Assembly: GCF_037042905.1 (NCBI RefSeq)
Contig: NC_087252.1
Location: 22,957,701 to 23,021,700, forward strand
Origin: Lytechinus pictus
Taxonomy: Eukaryota > Echinodermata > Echinoidea > Temnopleuroida > Toxopneustidae
Direction of reading: 5' to 3'
Length of the DNA stretch: 64,000 bases
Under the pieces are notes generated by a model. The model made no database searches, had not been told where the DNA came from, and saw only the letters and a list, made by a program, of their open reading frames with translations. Shown piece by piece: positions 62,601-64,000 of this stretch. The first letter of the stretch is position 1; each line of letters starts with the position of its first letter. Made by a program: the position numbers and the translations under genes.

Positions 62601-62627
62601 CGACCGTCTCGACGTATCCTGCTGGTC
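35862..62627 (+). CDS. Type II membrane protein, SEA + 7 LDLa + 4 CUB mosaic (partial, both ends open)
   Basis: Nineteen exons chain in frame for about 1,034 codons: 35862-36096, 36780-36863, 38053-38091, 39307-39419, 40837-40904, 42560-42771, 43420-43473, 44224-44337, 45250-45375, 49451-49798, 51358-51507, 54701-54814, 55971-56105, 57286-57407, 58272-58500, 59613-59738, 60820-61179, 61702-61830, 62283-62627. Order: cytoplasmic tail, TM helix, Thr/Pro stalk, SEA, LDLa, LDLa, CUB, LDLa x3, CUB, LDLa, CUB, LDLa, CUB, then a phase-1 donor leading out of the window. All domain modules have phase 1-1 borders, the classical exon-shuffling signature. The architecture recalls enteropeptidase or matriptase stems, so a trypsin-like domain may follow, but a scavenger or endocytic receptor is equally possible. 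No start codon exon was found. The four CUB domains lack cysteines. Confidence 0.88.
36780..36863 (+). CDS. Exon: Thr/Pro-rich stalk
   Basis: After GATCACAG; encodes PKTKGSTTTAPTRVTPTG followed by TTPTGTTPPG, a short mucin-like, likely O-glycosylated stalk next to the membrane. Phase 1 to phase 1 (28 codons). Confidence 0.85.
37014..37299. mobile_element. hAT-like MITE, 286 bp, with 8-bp duplication
   Basis: Ends CATTGGCGGCGGAAG and, reversed, CATAGGCGGCGGAAG; exact GCCTACAG direct repeats at 37006-37013 and 37300-37307. The interior contains four degenerate TTTTAGGGGGGTCCACCT-like units. Confidence 0.88.
37635..37850. mobile_element. Diverged fragment of the TTAA-flanked family A
   Basis: Shares GCTATGGAGATCCTCC...CAATGCGACCA and the TGTGATGTCACA segment with the full copies at 41675, 45565 and 49825. 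The ends are lost. Confidence 0.6.
38053..38091 (+). CDS. Micro-exon: stalk continuation
   Basis: Thirteen codons (TVIPTIIPGVSI) between CCCCCTCAG and G|GTAAGT, phase 1-1. It is short, but both splice sites are consensus and the frame is kept. Confidence 0.7.
39081..39254. mobile_element. Foldback MITE just before SEA exon 1
   Basis: GTTGGGCAACATGCTGTCC at the left matches the complement of the right end at 39235-39254, with arms of about 90 bp. It ends about 50 bp before the acceptor of the exon at 39307. Confidence 0.75.
39307..39419 (+). CDS. Exon: SEA domain, part 1
   Basis: Encodes DVNIEMTATLNGVAFRQEFN DPSSTEYMEFVSKAEAE in two stretches, the first strand and helix of a SEA domain. Acceptor AACCTAG, donor GAG|GTAATA, phase 0. 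Confidence 0.85.
39530..40370. repeat. GTGTTCACAGTGT minisatellite with ~290-bp higher-order duplication
   Basis: Dozens of degenerate GTGTTCACA units. A unit from about 39840 to 40060 recurs almost unchanged at about 40130-40345, including a TTAAATTAATTGAATTGAAA interruption. The same short unit occurs at 21335-21470. Confidence 0.85.
40502..40613. mobile_element. Small foldback MITE (GGCCCGTAACACAAAG family), copy 2
   Basis: Left end GTCCCGTAACACAAAGG and core TTTTTACGATTGATTGTAC; the right end is degraded. Confidence 0.65.
40837..40904 (+). CDS. Exon: SEA domain, part 2
   Basis: Encodes IMNGLQNNQIGGYVMSASVT, continuing the SEA fold. Acceptor TTTTTCAG, donor AG|GTATTC, phase 2. Confidence 0.82.
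41268..41508. mobile_element. Foldback MITE (ACTCCGGTGTTGATTT family), copy 2
   Basis: Inverted halves like the copy at 7193, with TGCAAAAACTCCGGTGTTG at the left and AACACCAGAGTTTTTGCA at the right. Confidence 0.78.
41599..42476. mobile_element. Outer foldback element interrupted by a TTAA-flanked element
   Basis: Arms 41599-41668 and 42406-42476 are inverted copies (CTTCATCAACATTTTCCGTC against its complement). A second inner pair lies near 42258-42285 and 42372-42396 (GTAACTGTCGG). The sequence between 41671 and 42250 is the insertion described next. Confidence 0.75.
41675..42246. mobile_element. TTAA-flanked palindromic element, family A, copy 1 (572 bp)
   Basis: Inverted ends AGGAGAATGAAAC flanked by TTAA at 41671-41674 and 42247-42250. 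The halves are complementary over most of their length (GATCCTCC...CAATGCGACCAAGA motif in both orientations). TTAA targets suggest piggyBac-type mobilisation. Confidence 0.82.
42560..42771 (+). CDS. Exon: SEA domain, part 3, with GSVV autoproteolysis-type motif
   Basis: Encodes SPGSVVMGVAVGVSGEIGMT and a long C-terminal helix region (FDVQLAVANLVSTSINDAVT). G-SVV is the site where SEA domains of mucins and transmembrane proteases self-cleave between Gly and Ser; cleavage here is predicted, not shown. Acceptor TTCCTAG, donor G|GTATCA, phase 1. Confidence 0.88.
43061..43371. repeat. Tandem duplication, two units of ~155 bp
   Basis: The segment starting TTCACCATTCTTATTCAGGG (about 43061) recurs from about 43217, both ending in TGGCGAAATAATTTTGA. 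The units differ by small indels. It lies in the intron before the linker exon at 43420. Confidence 0.8.
43420..43473 (+). CDS. Exon: linker after SEA
   Basis: Eighteen codons (VIVPVTAGGTDLPNEVTP) between TTTACACAG and G|GTGCGT. Phase 1-1, joining SEA to the first LDLa module. Confidence 0.78.
43770..44165. repeat. (ATC)n microsatellite
   Basis: Nearly 400 bp of ATC/ACC/GTC trinucleotides, ending about 60 bp before LDLa exon 1. Poly-His/Asp frames are artefacts. Confidence 0.92.
44224..44337 (+). CDS. Exon: LDLa module 1
   Basis: Six cysteines in LDL-receptor class A spacing: CDDGFFRCSDGLCIHESLRC, then DYQDHCITGEDELLC. The C-terminal acidic cluster (D..C...GEDE) is the calcium site. The acceptor lies just after a 400-bp (ATC)n array. 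Confidence 0.93.
44395..44670. repeat. (GATA)n microsatellite
   Basis: Long GATA array directly downstream of LDLa exon 1; a second one is at 45005-45085. Confidence 0.92.
45250..45375 (+). CDS. Exon: LDLa module 2
   Basis: CTSDQFECGNGKCIPEYFVC followed by NYLPECQDFEDETGC: six Cys and the FEDE calcium-site acid cluster. Phase 1-1, 42 codons. Confidence 0.93.
45565..46152. mobile_element. TTAA-flanked palindromic element, family A, copy 2 (588 bp)
   Basis: Ends AGGGGAATGAAACC and complement of AGGAGAATGAAACC, TTAA on both sides (45561, 46153). Internal inverted halves as in copy 1. Confidence 0.82.
46512..47085. mobile_element. TTAA-flanked palindromic element, family B, copy 1
   Basis: The left end after TTAA reads AGGATATGGTCCAGGCTG. 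The interior holds TCATCAAAATCGGATAACA and TGATGATGTCACATCC in inverted halves. The right terminus is eroded. A complete copy is at 58518. Confidence 0.75.
47671..48198. mobile_element. 528-bp near-perfect palindrome with 9-bp target duplication
   Basis: Two ~262-bp arms meet near 47935. Exact 9-bp direct repeats GTCCACAGG flank it (47662-47670, 48199-48207). The ends begin TAACCCAGAGAGCTCCCGCC; each end carries its own GC hairpin (GCTCCCGCCCG...CGGGCGGGAGC). Very few mismatches separate the arms. A 9-bp duplication with arm-length inverted repeats suggests Mutator-like foldback elements. No coding capacity. Confidence 0.9.
48534..49088. mobile_element. hAT-like MITE with G/C-tract ends, 555 bp
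   Basis: Ends CCCGGGGGGG...GCACTC inverted, flanked by exact CCTCTAAG direct repeats at 48526-48533 and 49089-49096. The interior has degenerate GGTCCTCGGAACGG / CTTGGAGCGG units. Confidence 0.82.
49451..49798 (+). CDS. Exon: CUB domain 1 (cysteine-free)
   Basis: A whole CUB in one exon: NPSYPNPYPALENRYWAITT is the classical SPNYPxxYP...W start, and the domain ends FMFFYPGPYPGGRGFQIELN. None of the usual four Cys is present. Two N-glycosylation sequons (NIT, NGT). Donor A|GTAAGT, phase 1. Confidence 0.9.
49825..50415. mobile_element. TTAA-flanked palindromic element, family A, copy 3 (591 bp)
   Basis: Ends AGGAGAATGAAACTC and complement, TTAA at 49821 and 50416. It begins only about 25 bp after the donor of CUB exon 1. 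Confidence 0.82.
50484..50615. mobile_element. Small foldback MITE (GGCCCGTAACACAAAG family), copy 3
   Basis: Inverted halves with CCACTTGATTTTTATGCTTG and TGCAATCAATCGTAAAAA. Confidence 0.72.
51358..51507 (+). CDS. Exon: LDLa module 3
   Basis: CVDGQFQCASDGECIPSYWQC followed by DYIVDCADETDEDVQVC. Six Cys; the last loop is slightly longer than usual. The acceptor is TTCAATAG; the donor runs into a (GAT)n microsatellite about 10 bp later. Confidence 0.92.
51525..52210. repeat. (GAT)n microsatellite
   Basis: Nearly 700 bp of GAT/GGT/GAC trinucleotides immediately after LDLa exon 3. Frames of Met/Asp/His runs are artefacts. Confidence 0.93.
52297..54423. repeat. 2.1-kb repeat-like segment with GTCCCGTACGACAC motif cluster
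   Basis: At least seven exact GTCCCGTACGACAC copies (near 52685, 52850, 52898, 53788, 53828, 54005, 54391) plus degenerate and one inverted form. Weak inverted ends (GGGCGATTCCAC left; GGGTGATTCCA, reversed, right) suggest a mobile element. ACCCTAAT stands at both borders, and (GAT)n lies on both sides. Confidence 0.5.
54424..54650. repeat. (GAT)n-rich tract
   Basis: Continuation of GAT-type microsatellite up to ~50 bp before LDLa exon 4. Confidence 0.8.
54701..54814 (+). CDS. Exon: LDLa module 4
   Basis: CVEGNHQYQCDDGSCIHNSW then KCDWYEDCPGGEDELY; the sixth Cys codon is split (T|GC) by the phase-1 intron, so the exon alone appears to lack it. Donor T|GTGAGT. Confidence 0.9.
55018..55612. 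mobile_element. TTAA-flanked palindromic element, family C (595 bp)
   Basis: Ends AGGACAAGTCCACCCC and, inverted, AGGTCAAGTCCACCCC, TTAA at 55014 and 55613. The interior shares TTTCATCAAAATCGGAT with family B. A truncated relative is at 62800-62911. Confidence 0.82.
55680..55790. repeat. (GAT)n microsatellite
   Basis: GAT/GTT trinucleotides in the intron before LDLa exon 5. Confidence 0.85.
55971..56105 (+). CDS. Exon: LDLa module 5
   Basis: Supplies the last Cys of module 4, then CDQSNSFQCVPTDRCIPDFW and VCNWFFDCENGADETVC. Phase 1-1, 45 codons, after TCTTTCAG. Confidence 0.92.
56106..57285. other. Intron with internally repeated segments
   Basis: No exon recognised. Degenerate repeats of GACCAGTAAA (56200-56600) and GGCCACCAAAATT (56890-57070) suggest old transposon-derived minisatellites. 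Confidence 0.55.
57286..57407 (+). CDS. Exon: CUB domain 2, first half (cysteine-free)
   Basis: Encodes FLSPGESFNFTSPNYPNEYG and NVYYLYTFETSQSYQIQ: a clear CUB opening motif with Tyr where Cys is expected. Ends in phase 0 (CAG|GTAAGA), the only CUB here split by an intron. Confidence 0.87.
57596..58090 (-). pseudogene. LINE 3' fragment (minus strand)
   Basis: The minus-strand frame ends with a typical RT C-terminus (RTRSSEHPLKLTYPTKRKQT, MEWNKLPLTIRQSPTIESFK), then a 3' UTR ending AGCGCTTTGGGCAATG...ATAAATATTGAG and an ATT-type tail near 57600. Lies between the two CUB 2 exons, antisense to the gene. Confidence 0.7.
58272..58500 (+). CDS. Exon: CUB domain 2, second half (cysteine-free)
   Basis: Encodes IDVYQFSTALGGFTTIGDGL, then YTLWLEIHGGPYGFDVLYAS, the final strands of a CUB. 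Acceptor GCATACAG, donor A|GTAAGT, phase 1. Confidence 0.87.
58518..59106. mobile_element. TTAA-flanked palindromic element, family B, copy 2 (589 bp)
   Basis: Ends AAGGATGGTCCGGGCTG and, inverted, AGGGATGGTCCAGGCTG; TTAA at 58514 and 59107. It starts 14 bp after the donor of the preceding CUB exon. Confidence 0.83.
59613..59738 (+). CDS. Exon: LDLa module 6
   Basis: CEADEYICPGYCIPGDFEC then DFWHDCLNGEDEMGC. Six Cys, calcium-site GEDE. The C2-C3 loop is short. Donor G|GTAAGT. Confidence 0.92.
60378..60443. repeat. Hairpin-forming inverted repeat
   Basis: GTGAAAGAAAGAGACGCTCT with TATTCAA and its near-exact complement, separated by about 15 bp. It is probably the core of a larger decayed foldback spanning about 60040-60500. 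Confidence 0.65.
60514..60645. mobile_element. Small foldback MITE (GGCCCGTAACACAAAG family), copy 4
   Basis: Ends GGGTCCCATAACACAAAGG and CTTTGTGTTCCGGGCCC; inverted halves around TACATTGTAGCC. Confidence 0.75.
60820..61179 (+). CDS. Exon: CUB domain 3 (cysteine-free)
   Basis: Encodes FTSPNYSSPYVGDHGLYYWS, FTFHPYNISASSYVAFGSGL and NQVWVEFYVGGES. CUB fold motifs without any Cys. Noticeably GC-richer than its introns. Phase 1-1, 120 codons. Confidence 0.9.
61702..61830 (+). CDS. Exon: LDLa module 7
   Basis: CAENQFQCPDLTCIPLFYQC then DFYPDCVPGYTDELLC. Six Cys; the calcium-site loop has YTDE instead of the usual D/E-rich SDE. Confidence 0.91.
62283..62627 (+). CDS. Exon: CUB domain 4 (cysteine-free)
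   Basis: Encodes YDFTSPLYPASYPGNSTFFP, FEFSVFQVGLGGALSFGTGH and SDQVWVEFFSGFTDGQGF. No Cys. It ends at C|GTGAGT, phase 1. Reading through would stop two codons later (TAG), but the perfect donor and conserved phase favour splicing to exons beyond the window. Confidence 0.88.
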
Positions 62628-62663
62628 GTGAGTAGCGATTACTTAACCCTTTCGCTTCCTAGG

Positions 62664-62991
62664 CCCCTGTTGCATAAAAGTTACCGTTGTGGTAGCTTTG
62701 CCATCCAATGGTAACTTGCGTGGAATCCTTGATTTTGATTGGCTTTTGATCAGTGATACCATTGTAGTTACCATTGGATGGTCACTATAATAGTAAATTT
62801 TAAAGAACAAGTTCACCCCTACAAAAAATTGATTTGGATAAAAAGAGAAAAATCCAACAAGCATAGCACTGAAAATTTCATCAAAATCGGATCTAAAAAA
62901 GAAAGTTATGACAATCCTTGATTTTGATTGGCTGTTGATCAGTGTTACCATTGGATGGTTCCTATAATAGTAAATATTAAGCAACGGGGCC
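62664..62991. mobile_element. Foldback MITE containing a family C fragment
   Basis: The left part GCCCCTGTTGCATAAAAGTT is inverted at the right (AAGCAACGGGGCCC). TCCTTGATTTTGATTGGC appears twice. A 110-bp family C left end (AGAACAAGTTCACCCCTAC) is nested at about 62800-62911. Confidence 0.65.
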
Positions 62992-63381
62992 CAGGAGTTG
63001 GAAACAACTTGTAAATGTAAAAATATCATGAATGAAGGAAAAGGAAGCCTCATGCTATATGGTTTTAAAAGCAGTCAAAAGTGAGTGATAAAACACCAAA
63101 GCATTTAATTTGAATGACGATATGAAGAGGAGGAATGTTGTGGGTGTTTTGTTTGGAATAATGTACTGGGGGGGATTTCATTAAACGTCAATTATTTTTG
63201 ATGGCTTTTGTTATAAGCTACTGAAATGTTTGCATCTGATTGGCTGAGAGCAAAATAGTGTACTTGTAAATCACTGACAAAAGTTTTCATGACCCCCCAC
63301 ACACACACACACCCACAGATTCAGTTGTAAATCATTGATAATCACAATATTTTACTATAATTGCAAATGTGGAACCAATCT

Positions 63382-63670
63382 GGGCCCCGTCTTACAAAGA
63401 TTTACGATTGATCCAATCAATCATTAATTTATGGAAATCCATCTTTGTCAAAAAAATTTCCTCAGGAAAATTGCAAAATGTCCCTTGCAAACAGAGGAGA
63501 ACATACCAAATCATCAAGAAATCAATTAATTTATGGATATACATTCATATCTGGAGAAAAATTTTAACAAACATGCATTTTATATGTTGACTTTGCTGGC
63601 TTTCCATAGTTGCGATTGATCGGATCAATCGCAATCGGATCAATCACAACTCTTTGTAAGACGGGCCCCA
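63382..63670. mobile_element. Foldback MITE (GATTGATCGGATCAATC family), copy 2
   Basis: Left GGGCCCCGTCTTACAAAG matches the complement of the right end. A short internal tandem duplication (TCGGATCAATC twice) lies near the right end. Confidence 0.8.
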
Positions 63671-64000
63671 GGGCATGTTTTTTTTTTAAGATGGAGTTTG
63701 TATGATGCCTTAATTTCTATTTTACTAACTCTTCTTGGCTATTAAAAGTCTAGACTGATTTTTTCTTTAAATAAAATATCAAGAGCTTCACATATGTCAA
63801 GGATCAATTATTTTGTCTATAAAATCAGGAAGCATGAGAATAATTAAAATGCAATGCTTCACGATGCACGGGGTAAGAGAATTCAGCTATGTAGCTGATG
63901 TCAGCTGATTTTTGTTTTGATTTTCATCTTAATTTTAAGTTATTTTAACTTACCTCTGTACAGAAGTATGGGGGTTCTTTCAATCTCAGGGTTTTTTTTT
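63671..64000. other. Right edge, intronic if the gene continues
   Basis: No exon recognised after 62627. AT-rich, with a polypyrimidine stretch at the very end that could precede an exon outside the window. Confidence 0.4.

Noticed and set aside
62628..62636. Stop codon two codons after CUB 4 as the gene's end
   Set aside because: The sequence is a perfect C|GTGAGT donor in the phase used by every other module border; a readthrough end is possible but less likely.
1..64000. CRISPR arrays, bacterial operons or phage
   Set aside because: Introns, LINEs, SINEs, microsatellites and animal extracellular domains show a eukaryotic genome; regularly spaced repeats at 12910-13892 lie inside a transposon-like element and lack CRISPR unit lengths.

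Overview
This is an AT-rich animal nuclear window. It has multi-exon genes with GT-AG introns, very many microsatellites, small inverted-repeat (MITE-like) DNA transposons, tRNA-headed SINEs and dead or nearly intact LINEs. Gene content (an ARSB-type sulfatase; a SEA/LDLa/CUB mosaic protein) and repeat style suggest a deuterostome invertebrate, most likely an echinoderm and probably a sea urchin. That assignment is inference from style, not a database match.

Layout. 1-1.9 kb: low-complexity and unassigned DNA. 1.9-5.5 kb: a 5'-truncated LINE (minus strand) with an uninterrupted 907-codon endonuclease/reverse-transcriptase ORF, abutting a LINE tail fragment of a different family. 5.8-10 kb: hAT-like non-autonomous elements with 8-bp target duplications, foldback elements and SINEs. 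10.38-11.3 kb: a possible two-exon gene for a 36-residue microprotein, with upstream stop, good splice sites and AATAAA. 12.4-14.3 kb: a 1.9-kb hAT-like element carrying a spaced array of a CpG-rich 19-bp core. 15.3-19 kb: a decayed L1/Tx1-type LINE (minus). 19-28.5 kb: no supported gene, only repeats.

28.5-34.3 kb (minus): a complete seven-exon arylsulfatase B-like gene of 511 codons with signal peptide, the formylglycine CxPxR site and all recognisable active-site residues. 34.3-35.9 kb: the divergent intergenic region. 35.9 kb to beyond the right edge (plus): at least nineteen coding exons of a type II membrane protein with cytoplasmic tail, one TM helix, Thr/Pro stalk, SEA domain, then L-L-C-L-L-L-C-L-C-L-C (L = LDL-receptor class A, C = CUB). 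Every module is bounded by phase-1 introns and both ends of the gene are open. All four CUB domains contain no cysteine at all, which is unusual for that fold. The order resembles the non-catalytic part of enteropeptidase/matriptase-type transmembrane proteases, but no protease domain lies in the window.

The introns of this gene hold a rich set of foldback elements: three related TTAA-flanked ~590-bp families, a near-perfect 528-bp palindrome with a 9-bp target duplication, nested insertions, and a 2.1-kb stretch studded with a GTCCCGTACGACAC motif. Exon models were built by hand from splice sites, reading phase and family knowledge; transcript data are not available here.
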